Counted from the stretch's first letter, positions 32,205 to 43,431 are shown. The stretch is DNA of 64,000 bases from Liolophura sinensis (GCF_032854445.1 NC_088305.1:7131606-7195605), one strand, 5' to 3'. Notes: generated by a model not told the origin, from the letters alone. Made by a program: numbers and translations.

Positions 32205-32755
32205 TGTGCCTCGCGGGGTTTTGCTGACAATAACCGGTAATTACCCTTGGGGCTTTGGTGACAATAAGCGATCACTTCTCTCTGGGCTTTGATGATGGTG
32301 ATGGTGACAACAAACTGTTACTACTCTTGGAGCTTTGCTAACATTAAGCGGTTACTACTCTCGGGGCTTTTGTAAATATGCGGTCACTACTCTCGGGGCT
32401 TTACTGGCAAGAAGCCGTCACTACTCTTGGGCCTTTGGTGACGATAAGCGGTCACTACTCTCGGGGATTTGGCGACAACAAATGGTCACTGCTCTCCGGG
32501 CTATGGTGACAATAAATGGTCACTATTCTGGGGGCTTTGGCGGCAATAAGCTGTCGTTACTCTCGGGGTTTTGGTGGGAATAAGCTGTCACTACTCTCGG
32601 GGTTTTGGTGACAATATGCGGTCACTACTATTGAGGCTTTGGTGACATTAAGTGGTCAAAACTCTCGGGTTTTGTTAATATTAAACGGTCACTACTCTCA
32701 CGGCTTTGGTGACAATATGCGGTCACTGCTCTCGGGGCTTTGATGAGAATAAGCG
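32205..32755. repeat. 34-bp minisatellite, second array
   Basis: Same unit as 29868-30475 (GGTCACTACTCTCGGGGCTT and relatives), more diverged. The two arrays are separated by about 1.7 kb of unique DNA. Confidence 0.9.
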
Positions 32756-32884
32756 GGTTGACGGTGATTTTAATCTAAGAGTCGAAACACACGTTCTTAC
32801 AAAAACCGTCAGCCTAAATCAACGGTCTAGGTATAAGATCAATTTCCAAACCTACGTTGACTACAAACTACTGTATCATACAAC

Positions 32885-33042
32885 TAGGCCGTACGTGGGA
32901 AGGTCTGTCATAAACCTGCAGATGGTCGTGGGTTTTTCCCTGGACTCTGCCCGGTTTCATCCCACCATAATGCTGGTTGCCGTCGCATAAGTGAAATATT
33001 CCTGAGTACGGCGTAAAACACCAATCAAACAAATAAATAAAT
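32885..33042 (+). repeat. SINE family 1, 5-prime truncated
   Basis: Runs from CCGTACGTGGGAAGGTCTG to an AATCAAACAAATAAATAAAT tail. Confidence 0.8.
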
Positions 33043-33044
33043 AC

Positions 33045-33160
33045 AACTAGGAATATATACAAGTAAGAAATTATGAAGGACAGCAGTTTTCAAAGATGAC
33101 TGGAAGACATAAGGCATGTTTTAAGGAAATGAGTGAATTCAGTATTCAAATTGTGTACTA
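33045..33160 (+). repeat. dispersed repeat (RNHTKR element), copy 2
   Basis: Contains AAGGCATGTTTTAAGG, ATGAGTGAATTCAGTATTC and AAATTGTGTACTA, in the same order as in the 13165-13315 copy. A SINE has inserted into its 3-prime end. Confidence 0.6.
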
Positions 33161-33302
33161 TTTATTTATTTGATTGGTGTTTTACGCCGTACTCAAGAAT
33201 ATTTCACTTATACGATGGCGGTCAGCATTATGGTGGGTGGAAACCGGGCAGAGCCCGGGGGAAGCCCACGACCGTCCGCAGGTTGCTGCAAGACCTTCCC
33301 AC
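33161..33302 (-). repeat. SINE family 1, 5-prime truncated, with target-site duplication
   Basis: Reverse copy bounded by AAATTGTGTACTA at 33148-33160 and 33303-33315. Confidence 0.88.
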
Positions 33303-33361
33303 AAATTGTGTACTACGCTAGGTCATAAATTGTCATCAATCAGATTACGTATCTCGTGCAG

Positions 33362-33508
33362 TTGAGCTTTGAATGCCATTTTGACACATGCAACGTGGAG
33401 ATCATACTTACGTTCAACATGATGGAGATACAGCCCCTAGCCCCTGACAAAAACGACAAAGTTATGAAGCAGACTGCCAGTGATTCTGGATGCTTGTCGC
33501 TCTTGTAA
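33362..33508 (+). CDS. candidate exon with C-x4-C motif (possible ZP-C fragment)
   Basis: After the acceptor ATCTCGTGCAG, 48 codons are open to TAA, or to a GTAAAA donor at 33505. The product begins L-S-F-E-C-H-F-D-T-C-N-V-E-I-I-L-T-F. The hydrophobic-Cys-x4-Cys pattern resembles the vYlhCxvxvC strand in the C-terminal half of ZP domains, and a third Cys follows 36 residues later. The similarity is short and is inference. No neighbouring exon was identified with confidence. Confidence 0.35.
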   Translation: MSFECHFDTCNVEIILTFNMMEIQPLAPDKNDKVMKQTASDSGCLSLL

Positions 33509-34739
33509 AAGTGGGCGTGACGGGAAAGCGCTGTGTTCTTCGTGCAAAAGCTGTTATGTTACTGTTGTCACTTGGCAGACACCTTGAGCTTGTGGAGGTT
33601 AAAACTCTGAATCTAAGCATCAGGTTCGACATTCATACACCGACTGAACAAAGACGATAATCGACGTGTAGGCCAAAGTTGGAAAAATCTCTCAGTCACA
33701 TGTACATCCCAAGCCCGACAACTCGATTTCTTTCATTCGCTGTCGTATAAATGGAAAATGGTGATTAAAAGTGTCTACATGAAATCTGATCAGTTCTTTA
33801 AATTCCAAATTAAATTCCCGGGCCACGGGGGTTATATAAATGACCTTGTAAAAAGTGGCATTTGGCAAAAAACACCTAGTGGCTCCTGTCAGAGCGTAAA
33901 AATGCAAATAAGTGGAAAATGCTTGATTACGTTGTTAGATAACAGTAAAATTAAGGCACAGTCAAGCGGGGTATCCTCTCACATAACAACTGCCAAAAGC
34001 AAGACTTGAAGAGTTCACATTCAATAATAAAGGGTTCGCTGTCTTAGTGATGGGCAAGATGTTTATCGAATTTTGTTAAAATCCTTCATAAGATCGACTC
34101 CTTGATCGAATTTTGTTAAAATCCTTGATTGGAAAGAACGCGTAAACGCGTGTCACTCCAAAAATGTTTCCATAAGGATTGACGATAAAAGTAGGTAAGA
34201 GTCGGTGGGTGGAGAATGGTGGGGGGGTGAAAGTGAGTTTGGGGAAGACACGTAGTGGTATTATGACAATTGTCGATCAGGGCGCTTAACGCTGAACTCT
34301 CCGTCGTTAAAGCATACCACTAATCACAACTACGCCACTGTACGTGGCCTGTTGTCTAATAAAGGCCTGTGAATTTCAACACCTCCACTGGAGATGTTTT
34401 CGACGCTTGGAAAAAAATGTAGGAGAGAAAGGACAGGATGGTAATGTTCCCTAATGAAAGACGTTATCGCCTTGGATGGCATAAGTCATTAGCCACTGCG
34501 ATCCGTTAACAACCGGGATTCATCATATCCTTAACTACAGGGTAATTAGCAGTTTCTGATAAGGTTTTGTTCTTGGCTCTGAAAACAAGTCATAGGGTGA
34601 CAATGAACGAGTAGGAGGATGGGAAGTGTGGCTTGTGTGACCGTATTACTCATATGACGGCGAGGAGTCATTAGGTATGTGTACATATACTGTGTCTTCC
34701 TGTGGCAGAACGAGTCCAAGTCGACAAACTGATGCCGTC

Positions 34740-35065
34740 ACTAAAGTATCATGCCGAAGAACACCAGACATGACAGGTCACCTAGACATATTTTACTGAC
34801 ACCTGACCAACCAGTCCTGTTTGCTTACTTTAATCGCCCAGTACTGCGCACTTTGCGAGGCAGCAACGAATACCATTTCAAAGTTTTTGGTATGACCCGG
34901 CCCGGGTTTGATCCCAAATGTACCGACTTCGAGGCGGACGCTTTAACTATGAGGCCACCGAAACGGTCTACTAATACATACCAGCCAATTCGGCGTTTAA
35001 CGGGCATCATTGCGTTTATTGACATGGAACGTCCACCTTGGTTAACGGAAGCTATACGAATGTCT
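34740..35065 (-). repeat. tRNA-head SINE fragment (family 2-like)
   Basis: Reverse-strand tRNA-like head: GTGGCCTCATAGTTAAAGCG (A box) and GGATCAAACCCGGGCC (B box) within about 34880-34970. The ORFs spanning it on both strands are not genes. Confidence 0.65.
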
Positions 35066-35273
35066 GTTTCGATGCATAGATGATATTCACCATCGTCAAA
35101 AGTGAACTTGATGGCCTTACAAGTAAAGTATAGCCTTATATACAGCAATACAGTGGATTGTTTCTAACATAACTTTTTCAAACATTTGTTTAAATATATT
35201 TTACGAATGTTCTACGGTAATAAACAAACAGCTTCCTTATAAAATGGCTGTGGTCAGTGAGTTCTCACAAGAG

Positions 35274-35390
<117 letters not shown>

Positions 35391-35499
35391 AAATTGAATT
35401 TGATTTGAATATAATTTATATTACACAGCAGAATACAAGATTAAATAAGCAAAACCAGATCTTTCATGTGATCAATACGAGGTTAATTAGGCTACATTT

Positions 35500-35805
35500 C
35501 TAAGCCACGAAATACTCTACTGTTTCTCCTGGAGGAAACTTTCGGACTTATTGTGGATGAAAGAAGAAAGTTGACTGGGGCACTAGAGATCAGAGAGGAG
35601 ACTCGACAGTGGTAGTGGAGATGAAAGAAAAAGCTAACAAGTGTACTAAAGATGAAAGAAAAAACAACAGAAATGCGCACTTTAGATGAAAAAAGAAACT
35701 TAACAGCGGTGCTGTAAATGAAAGAAGAAACGTGACAAGAAGACTGGAGATGAAAGAGAAACCTTAACAGTGGTACTGGAGATGAAGGAACAAGCAGTGG
35801 TACTG
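35500..35805. repeat. degenerate GATGAAAGAA minisatellite
   Basis: Blocks of GAGATGAAAGA and AACTTAACAGTGGTACTG recur about every 40-50 bp with variation. Confidence 0.75.
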
Positions 35806-35869
35806 CCTGTCATCGTGATAACATTGCAAATGAACGCGACCACGGCCCGTACTTATCAAGCCACTCAAA

Positions 35870-36090
35870 ACTTAAGTCATAAATTACAAGTCCTTTAAAA
35901 GGCCAGACTGAGAACAGGAAAGAACTCAAAACGTGGTTGGTATATTGCTCCGTAGCAAAGAATTAAAAAGCCAAACTGAGAACAGGAAAGAACACAACTC
36001 GTGGTTAGTATATTTGCTCCGTAGCAAAGAAGTAAAAGGCCAAACAGAAAATAGGAAAGAACTCAAATTTTGGTTAGTATATTTTGCACT
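35870..36090. repeat. about 68-bp tandem repeat related to 29655-29745
   Basis: The segment AAAAGCCAAACTGAGAACAG, GAAAGAACTCAAA and TAGTATATTGCTCCGTAGC occurs three times. A related single copy (AAAAGCCAAACTCAGAAAAG) lies at about 29690. Confidence 0.8.
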
Positions 36091-36304
36091 GTAGCTGTGT
36101 TTGAATTTTTATACTTTGCTCTTAAGACGTTTGATCAATACGGGCCCAGGCACATATGAATAGATAGATACTTGTACAGAAAATCAATATCACAGCATTA
36201 AAGTAGCCTTCGGTTTTGAGGGGAGCTTCCTTGCCAACTAGTTCATAGAAGCCCTGAATCACACTGCCTAAAAAAAATCCACTGGGCATTAATTTAAATG
36301 TAAG

Positions 36305-36590
36305 TCGTAATTGACGTCACGGCGTTGGACTTTATGGACAATAATGTTATTGTATGCCTTCATTGACGTCACAGCGGAGGACGTTATGAACTATAATGTT
36401 AATGTATGCCGTCATCAACGTCAGAGCGGAGGGCTTTATGGACAATAATGTTAATGTATGCCGTCAGTGACGTCACAGCGGAGGACGTTATGAACTATAA
36501 TGTTAATGTATGCCGTCATCAACGTCAGAGCGGAGGGCTTTATGGACAATAATGTTGATGTACACCGCCAATGACGTCACAGAGACTTTT
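36305..36590. repeat. 52-bp tandem array carrying palindromic CRE sites
   Basis: TGACGTCA occurs at 36312, 36364, 36468 and 36572, all on a 52-bp lattice. The intervening lattice positions (about 36416 and 36520) carry the decayed CAACGTCA. The rest of the unit is GCGGAGGACGTTATG plus ATAATGTTAATGTATGCCG. Confidence 0.9.
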
Positions 36591-37025
36591 ACGACTTTCT
36601 ACACTTTTATCTTTAAGCCTGGATAAAATTTTTGTGACCTTTACATATCTTATGTAAGCACATGTACGAACAACTGAATCTTACATTTATTTTCTGTTTT
36701 ATGAGTAGTCCAAATATATGTGTGATGATAATGACATAAATACCACCTTACAATCCAATCTCATGACTACTTTCAATTCAGTGAGAACAAACCTAAAACC
36801 AAAATAATTATACAGATTTTCAGATTCAGTTCTCATTGGTCGTTCTATTGATTCTTTATTCGGATTTCGGCCTCTTCTATGGTCTAATCGTTGGAGTGTC
36901 CATCTCGAAACAAGTCGAAACACAAAATGAAACAAATGTCCATACAATGTACATTTTTCCGACATTGCTTGCACACCGGGTTAGTGTGAATTCCTTTTAC
37001 CTCCGATTGTATTTTAACAGTTTAC

Positions 37026-37166
37026 TTCATCAATACATTTAAACAAATTCCTCCGGTTCTCCAGCACGACTTCCCTGGGAAGTTCTGTATAATATCTTGA
37101 GTACGAGTCTGCAGGACGAAATGAATCAACAACGATAAAGACTGCGATAAGTAGCGATGTTTTCAT
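37026..37166 (-). CDS. candidate first exon encoding a signal peptide
   Basis: Starting at an ATG (37166, minus strand), the product begins M-K-T-S-L-L-I-A-V-F-I-V-V-D-S-F. This is a short basic n-region and hydrophobic core typical of a secretory signal, followed by a polar stretch (Y-Y-T-E-L-P-R-E-V) and N-L-F-K-C-I-D-E. A donor-like GAA-GTAAAC closes the exon at 37026, and without splicing a stop follows six bases later in the next codons. There is no match to a family I know. Confidence 0.35.
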
Positions 37167-37662
37167 CAACGTCGTTTCACCTATCAGCTCTGCATCTGAC
37201 GATCCGGGGGGAAATGGCAAATTGGCGCCAGAGTTGGAAACATTCCAAGAAGAATCAAACATGTCTTTCCCCCAATGAGCAGGCATGGTAATACACGAGT
37301 TAGAAATGATTCAGCTGGAACTGAAAGACTTGTTATCTTTTAACTCTCAGATCGCTTTTGGTGATGGAAGTCGAATTTTACCACAACGACGTATTGGTAC
37401 TGTATCTTGTCTCTAATTAGTAGCCCAAACCTTAGAACCAGACTTCTGCTCGTTTAACTGACATTACCTGGACATATACTTCTTTCACCCAAGAATCTTC
37501 TCTAGAAGGACTTCTTTTCGCGGACTGATATTAAAAGATACGTGTACATCACATCCGGCGAATCAATAAAACGCAGGTGAGGAGCAATCAAGTAATTGAA
37601 TTCAACACGTTCTAATGCGAATGATTCCTTCAAGTAAGGTCAGTATACAGTGATGTGCTTGT

Positions 37663-37757
37663 GATATCACCTGGTGTGGCCCATGCGGCTCAGATATCAC
37701 CTGGTGTGGCCCATGCGGCTCAGATATTACCTGGTGTGGCCCATGCGGCTCAGATAT
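37663..37757. repeat. 30-bp tandem triplication
   Basis: ATATCACCTGGTGTGGCCCA followed by TGCGGCTCAG occurs three times nearly perfectly. Confidence 0.9.
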
Positions 37758-37890
37758 CACAGTTCTGGGTTCAGAACAATGTAGAGAAACATTCTGCGAA
37801 GCAAACCTCAATAGAGCACAGTAAAATCAATTGCAATGCAATTATGTTTGAAGACAAAGTACTTTCCACGAAATCCTGTCAAATTATCAG

Positions 37891-38163
37891 AGATTATTGG
37901 GTGGCGATGAACTCGCTTGTTGCATCAACAAGTGCAGAATGTATTTGGTGAATATCAGTGAAAGATTGGTACATGTTACTCCACACTGTCCAATGAAACA
38001 TCCATATATCGATTCCTCGAGATGCTTACCACAAGTTGGTCCACAAGTGATCCAATTTTCGGCGAAAGAAAAGAACGTCTCGAAAAGTGCGTTGGTTCAC
38101 TGTAAATTCAAATGTTTTGAAGCCTTCCGAATGACACGTCCTGCAATTTGTCAAATGGTCTAG
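37891..38163 (+). CDS. candidate cysteine-rich exon (possible ZP-C module)
   Basis: After an acceptor-like AATTATCAG, 90 codons are open to TAG. The product has clustered cysteines (A-C-C-I-N-K-C, then P-H-C-P, S-S-R-C, V-H-C-K-F-K-C, A-I-C-Q) and two sequons (NIS, NVS). The order P-H-C-P, then V-I-Q-F-S-A, then A-L-V-H-C-K-F-K-C resembles the GCP, FxF and hCxvxvC landmarks of a ZP domain's C-terminal half, though Cys spacing in the last motif is one shorter. Member B's membrane exon lies 3.3 kb downstream on the same strand. The TAG follows a weak GTCTAG donor. Function is inference. Confidence 0.35.
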   Translation, partial: RLLGGDELACCINKCRMYLVNISERLVHVTPHCPMKHPYIDSSRCLPQVGPQVIQFSAKEKNVSKSALVHCKFKCFEAFRMTRPAICQMV

Positions 38164-38169
38164 TCGTAA

Positions 38170-39900
38170 CTTCTGCCGGTGGAATACCTGGGACTTGCGT
38201 TTCAGCGAATGTCTCGTTTGTCCTCGGGGGTGCATTACGTGAGCAGCGCAGCCAGGTCTGTTCACTTGTGAGCACGTACGCCTTTTTTAAGTCACAAGTT
38301 ATTATGACCAATCCATCCAGCCAGAAGGCTCCACGTCAATGATCAAGAATAACGGTTCGTGCTTTCCGGCATATCACGTATAGTTATTGACTGTTTACCA
38401 CCTCTCTGTGACTCCACGTTACCATTAAATAGCGATAATCGCATCGTGTTGTGTTACAGCCAAGGAAAGCACGTTTAAACCAAAGTCGATGATTTCGAAA
38501 AGCAAAACGCTATTGCTAATTGTTAACATCAGAAACTTTTTTCTGCTGGGCGACGTCGAACTGAGCAGCTCACCTTACAGCTATGTTTATTTATTGATAT
38601 ATTTACTCTATTCAGTACTTGTCAGTGTGTGTGAGAGAACGGTAGGAAACTCAAGGAATACACAACACATTGTCACGTACTGTTCTTCCCTTATTTTATC
38701 TCAAGCCTACAACCTCAGAGGCGTGGCCAGTGTGTGTGAGGTAATCTGTGTAGATAAACTGAATGCGATCCTGTAGTCTTCCTCGAGCACACACACAAGC
38801 GGGTATTGAAGTCGCCATATTCTTTGAAGATACAAGAATGCAGTTCGAACATTTGTAGGCCTATATGGCTCTGTTAGTCACAGCCCCAGTAAAATGATAG
38901 AATAGTAAAAAGAATACGTTTGTTTCTCGAAAACAATTCCGATTATAAAATATAGCACTTTAAAATAAAACATCTGCGGGGTTGCTTTCATATTTCAGCT
39001 AAGACGCTGTTATCAGGGTAGGCTTCGGTCAGACAGGCACGGGGTCAAATAGCGACCACGCTGACAGTGAGCCAGGGAGGTCGCTCATTGCTGGCAGCGA
39101 GAGTTCGGGCAGATCAAAAGTTTTCCCAAACTCTGTCTAACGAGGTAAAGGAGCTGGAAACCTCTGGCATCAGCAAAACGACAATAAAAGTGGGGAGCTC
39201 AACTGTTTAAACGTAATTAAAGTTTGAGTTAAGTACGAAAAAAAATAACTGAAACACACAAAATTGGGTTAACAATAGTTTGATACTGAATTTTATTTGG
39301 TTTACTTGTGTAAATGCTTTGCGGTCGTGTTGTATTCTGTATCAAATTCATAAACACTGGGTAACGAATGTTGAAATAATGGAACACTTCAGTTCACATT
39401 TTCAATCCAATATTAATTTCTCAACAAATGTTGATAAATAACAAAACAATAACAATATCATAGATATGTGTTTATGCTTATTATAAGGAAGCAAATAAAT
39501 ATATTATCATTTATATGTTGAAGGTATCATGAGGATAAGTATGATTTGCGTCTATTGTATTGTGAAATACAATGGATGGCTATCACAATTTAAATTTGTA
39601 ATGACGCAATCTGTACAAAGTTATATGTACATTAAACCAGCCCCGTGCACATGTTTCACTCAGTGCGCCGTACCAGTTACCGGTACGTAAAATATACACG
39701 TCACACTCATGCATAAAGGTCACATGATGTACCAAATTTGAAGATCTGGGTCAACGGCAATATATTGGCGGCAGTCAGAAAATAGCGTTTGCGGAGAGAA
39801 AACATGAGTAAATGGACTGAATGGACTTGTGGGGAAAAAAACAACAGTTTAACTCGGATAAACATCAAACAAGGATTGGGAGTTGAAAAGGACGATCTGC
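38170..39900. other. no gene seen
   Basis: Several short ORFs, including 38489-38776, lack repeats, motifs or clear splice sites. AT-rich, and otherwise unremarkable. Confidence 0.4.
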
Positions 39901-40267
39901 AGCCAGTCCGCTATCCAGAGGATGTGAAGTTGATGTGAACGCTGCTGTTATTTATTGTTGCATTGTTGAACAGCCATCCAAAACTTTGAGGCGTGACTGA
40001 AAACTGGGATTTTGCCATTTGGAGGGAATTGCTAATGTTACGTGTAACATTACAGTCGACAGCGTCGGGCATTTGCACTGAGAGTGGCGTGACTGACATG
40101 GGAGTTTTTTTCACTCAACGGCATTTTCACTTTCATTATTTTCTGATAACACACTTGAAGTATGCAGGATATTGTTGATTTCACGGCGTTTTGAAACCGA
40201 CAGTTTGGTGATATAACTCCGTGCACTGGATTCATTGCGGTGGCCAGTCACAGATAATAACGTCCAT

Positions 40268-40299
40268 CACCCCCCACCCCCCCCACCCCCCCACCCCCA
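40268..40299 (-). other. potential G-quadruplex (C-run on plus strand)
   Basis: Four or more runs of five or more C separated by single A bases, so the minus strand satisfies the G4 pattern. Confidence 0.7.
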
Positions 40300-40802
40300 T
40301 CAGCAAGAACTGTGGCTGTCGTAGCCCGGACGCAGTGATTCGTGTACCGGCGGTTAAGTTTTGCATCGCGGGAAATATCAGACATCATGGATCCGATCGT
40401 TTTGTGACCCATTGCCTGATAGCCCTACCATGGTTTGTGTTCAACTGGGACGTTTAGGAGAGGCCGCTGAAAGAAAGACTGGCAGGAAGAATTATCAGGT
40501 CCGTATGTAAAAAAAAAATTTCGTGAAACCATTATTATCTCTTATTGTGTAGCATTCAAACGTCCCTATGGGCTTTAAATTATCTGTAACCTGATACTTT
40601 TCTTTTTCAAAATAAACGTTCGCTCCGACAGAAAAAATAGCCATTTTATTTCTATGTTTTTATTTGTCGTCACATACGACTCAGATAATGTGCACTTGGC
40701 ATAGAGCCAAGCCGTGCGTTGTATGTAATAAAAAGAAATCGAAGGGTAATAGAATTGATAACATATAACAATGAAGGTTATTAGAACTCCAGGCTAGCAC
40801 TA

Positions 40803-40962
40803 AAACAGAAAAGTTATAAGTCTGGCCTCATGAGAATATTATATATTTATCACTGATGATGCTGTTATAACCTATGACCTTCAACAGAGTGACTCAAAGT
40901 CAGTGATAAATATATAATTTTTCCATTAGACCAGTCTTATACAGTTTTCTGTTTTATAGATT
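40803..40962. mobile_element. short foldback element
   Basis: Arms of about 55 bp are inverted: AACAGAAAAGTTATAAGTCT on the left and the reverse of AGACCAGTCTTATACAGTTT on the right. Both contain TATATATTTATCACTGA. The loop is about 40 bp and there is no ORF. Confidence 0.75.
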
Positions 40963-41412
40963 GTCACGACGTGACGTCACACTGTGTGACCGCAGCTGCT
41001 TTGGCTTTTGTCACAGTGCAATAATATTATTTTCAATCTTCATGAGGTCGCTGCCATGCTCGTGCCTAAACTTGGCACAAGTGTTTGACAGTCGTACTTT
41101 GTACCCCAGCACAAGGCGTCTAATACTCCCCTGGGGAGATATTTAAAATTCGCCGCTGGATTTACCTGCTAATAATACACTGAACAATTTCAGATATGTT
41201 CGCAGTAATACATCAGCCTTCAGTAATTAACTTGACAGCCTTTATTGCATTCCATGTAACTAAGAATCTGTGAAATTAAAGTCAGTCACACCTTTGAGTT
41301 ACGCGACATACAAGTAACTCAATGCATTTCCCATTACACAGTATGAGCTGACCCCCGGGTTATCATCGCTAACAGTCGGTCTCCACGGTTTTTTTGAGTT
41401 TTCAGTTAGCAA

Positions 41413-41826
41413 GTGATCACAGATCTGTTCAATATGCCTAACTGCCATCGAATATTGAGAGGTCCCATGAGAGGTCCCAGCACAAAACCGACTGTGGAAA
41501 GCATCACTGAATTGCTTAACCTGAAGACATTCATGAATAACACAGATAAGGTATTGGCGCCAGACAGACAAGAAATCGCCAGCGTGAATGGGAACGTCTC
41601 ACGACTGATGGGCGTCTCCGGTCACTCCCCGACGGGGCTCCACCCTGGACAGCTGCTGGCCATGCAGAACTATGGGCACTTCCTTCAGACTTGTTTTCTT
41701 GTCGTCATCATTGCCCTCCTAATTCTTTGGTCTTGCCGATTGCTTCTCAAATCAGGTCTGAAGCCAACCAACCCGGAATCTTCGGAGCACCTGACGCAAG
41801 ATTTACTGCCGCAAGTCGATGTCTGA
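41413..41826 (+). CDS. terminal exon of single-pass membrane protein, family member B
   Basis: Open 137 codons ending in TGA. The true exon start is unresolved; an internal ATG is at 41434. Sequons lie at residues 42 (NNT) and 61 (NVS). The helix is at about 91-112 (L-Q-T-C-F-L-V-V-I-I-A-L-L-I-L-W-S-C-R), followed by a polar tail ending Q-D-L-L-P-Q-V-D-V. Helix residues C, L, V, I-I, L, L-W and R coincide with member C. The last 65 coding bases are the first copy of a tandem repeat, and the stop codon is created by the next copy. The preceding AG sites are weak, so upstream exons are uncertain. Confidence 0.55.
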   Translation: MITDLFNMPNCHRILRGPMRGPSTKPTVESITELLNLKTFMNNTDKVLAPDRQEIASVNGNVSRLMGVSGHSPTGLHPGQLLAMQNYGHFLQTCFLVVIIALLILWSCRLLLKSGLKPTNPESSEHLTQDLLPQVDV

Positions 41827-42015
41827 AGCCTGGAAACCCTGAATCCTTCGGACACCTGATCCAAGATTTACTGCCGCAAGTCGCGCCCTGAAGCCTGGAA
41901 ACCCTGAATCCTTCGAACACCTGATCCGAGATTTACTGCCGCAAGTCGCGTGCTGAAGCCTGGAAACCCTGAATCCTTCGAACACCTGATCCAAGATTTA
42001 CTGCCGCATTCAGGG
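41759..42015 (+). repeat. 65-bp tandem repeat of the member B tail-coding sequence
   Basis: Copies start at 41759 (coding), 41824, 41889 and 41954, exactly 65 bp apart. Each has TGAAGCC at its start and GATTTACTGCCGCAAGTCG near its end. A further single copy (GGAAACCCTGAGTCTTCAG) lies at about 42229-42275, beyond an RNHTKR element. Confidence 0.95.
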
Positions 42016-42104
42016 ACTGAATCTACACTTCTAAACAGACATTGCAACATGTACTTTCCAGGTCAATAATCGCAAGGTCAATTCCTGAAACGACGTCTAC
42101 TACA

Positions 42105-42230
42105 AACCACGAACTAAGAATGTGTATAAAATACGAAATCACACAAAGAGAAGCAGTTAACAGTTTACAATAATGTTGGAAAAGCGCAAGGTATGTTTTA
42201 GGCGAATGAGTGACATAAATATTCTAAAAC
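42105..42230 (+). repeat. dispersed repeat (RNHTKR element), copy 3
   Basis: Contains AAATACGAAATCACACAAAG, GTTGGAAAAGCGCAAGG and TATGTTTTAGGCGAATGAG. It lies inside the 65-bp repeat domain. Confidence 0.65.
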
Positions 42231-42629
42231 TGGAAACCCTGAGTCTTCAGAACACCTGACGCAGGATTTACGGGATTTGGTTAGCGGCAATTTTCATGGC
42301 TACAAGTCAGAATTATACATGATGGCCAAAGTCATGGGGTGTGACAGATAATTCGTACACATGATAGGCTCGTAGCTTTAGGAACTACAAACCCATGATC
42401 TGTGCAGTTTAGGAATTTTCATTTTGTGGGTTTCGGGATCAGCAATAAGCGATTCCGCTGTGTGACCAATCCAGGATCTACCAGTTTGGTGGTTCCGGAA
42501 AGCAAAAATCCAGAATTATCGTAGCTTACAGGATTAAGGGCTTATTATCTTGTGCCTTCAGTAATCTGGGATCTACAGTTATCATGGTTTGCGGGTTCCA
42601 AGATCTACTGATTTGTTTTTTTTACTACT

Positions 42630-42840
42630 ATTTAATTATTTGATTGGAGTTTTTTACGCCGCAGAATATGTTTCACTTGTACGACGAAGGCCAGTATTAT
42701 GGTGAGAGAAAACCGGCCAAAGCCAGAGGGAAACCCACGAACCAACGAAATCCGCAGATTCTTGGCAGACCTTCCCACGTACGGGAGATGAAGCCAGCAT
42801 GAGTCGTACTTGAACTCACAACGACCGCGTTCGTGAGAGG
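42630..42840 (-). repeat. SINE family 1
   Basis: Reverse copy from ATTATTTGATTGGAGTTTTT to CTTGAACTCACAACGACCGC, inserted in the minisatellite. Confidence 0.75.
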
Positions 42841-42960
42841 TGAACTGACATGAGGCCTATTTCACCAATTACGAGTGACCATTTGCCAGCTATCACATGA
42901 TCGTCTCGTCTGTGGTTTTACCCTCTAAGTTGTACGTTTTTAATTATATTGTACTGCACT
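42840..42960 (+). repeat. R3 element fragment
   Basis: GTGAACTGACATGAGG, GCCAGCTATCACATGATCGT and GTTTTTAATTATATTG blocks of R3. Confidence 0.65.
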
Positions 42961-43431
42961 AGCACACTAACCGCTATTTTGTGGCATCCGTGATCCAGGA
43001 GCTACAGTCACCATGGTTTGTGGGATCCAAGATCAGCTATTTTTTTATTTTGCTGATTCAGGATCCAGAATAATCATGGTTTGCAGTATCCTGGATCTAC
43101 TATTTTGTGATCCAGGAGCTAGAGTCACCATGGTTTATGGGATCCAGGATCAGCTATTTTGTGATTTTGCTGATTCAGGATCCAGAATAATCATGGTTTG
43201 CAGTATCCTGGATCTACTATTTTGTGATCCAGGAGCTAGAGTCACCATGGTTTATGGGATCCAGGATCAGCTATTTTTTTATTTTGCTGATTCAGGATCC
43301 AGAATAATCATGGTTTGCAGGATCCTGGATCTACTATTTTGTGACCCCAGTGATCCAGGAGCTAGAGTCACCATGGTTTGTGGGATTCAGGATCAGCTAT
43401 TTTGTGACTCACGTAAATGCATAAATACAGT

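Noticed and set aside
33692-34009. Overlapping ORFs on both strands (71 and 83 codons)
   Set aside because: Both strands are open in AT-rich DNA. Neither has clear splice sites, and the minus reading has only one sequon and terminal cysteines.
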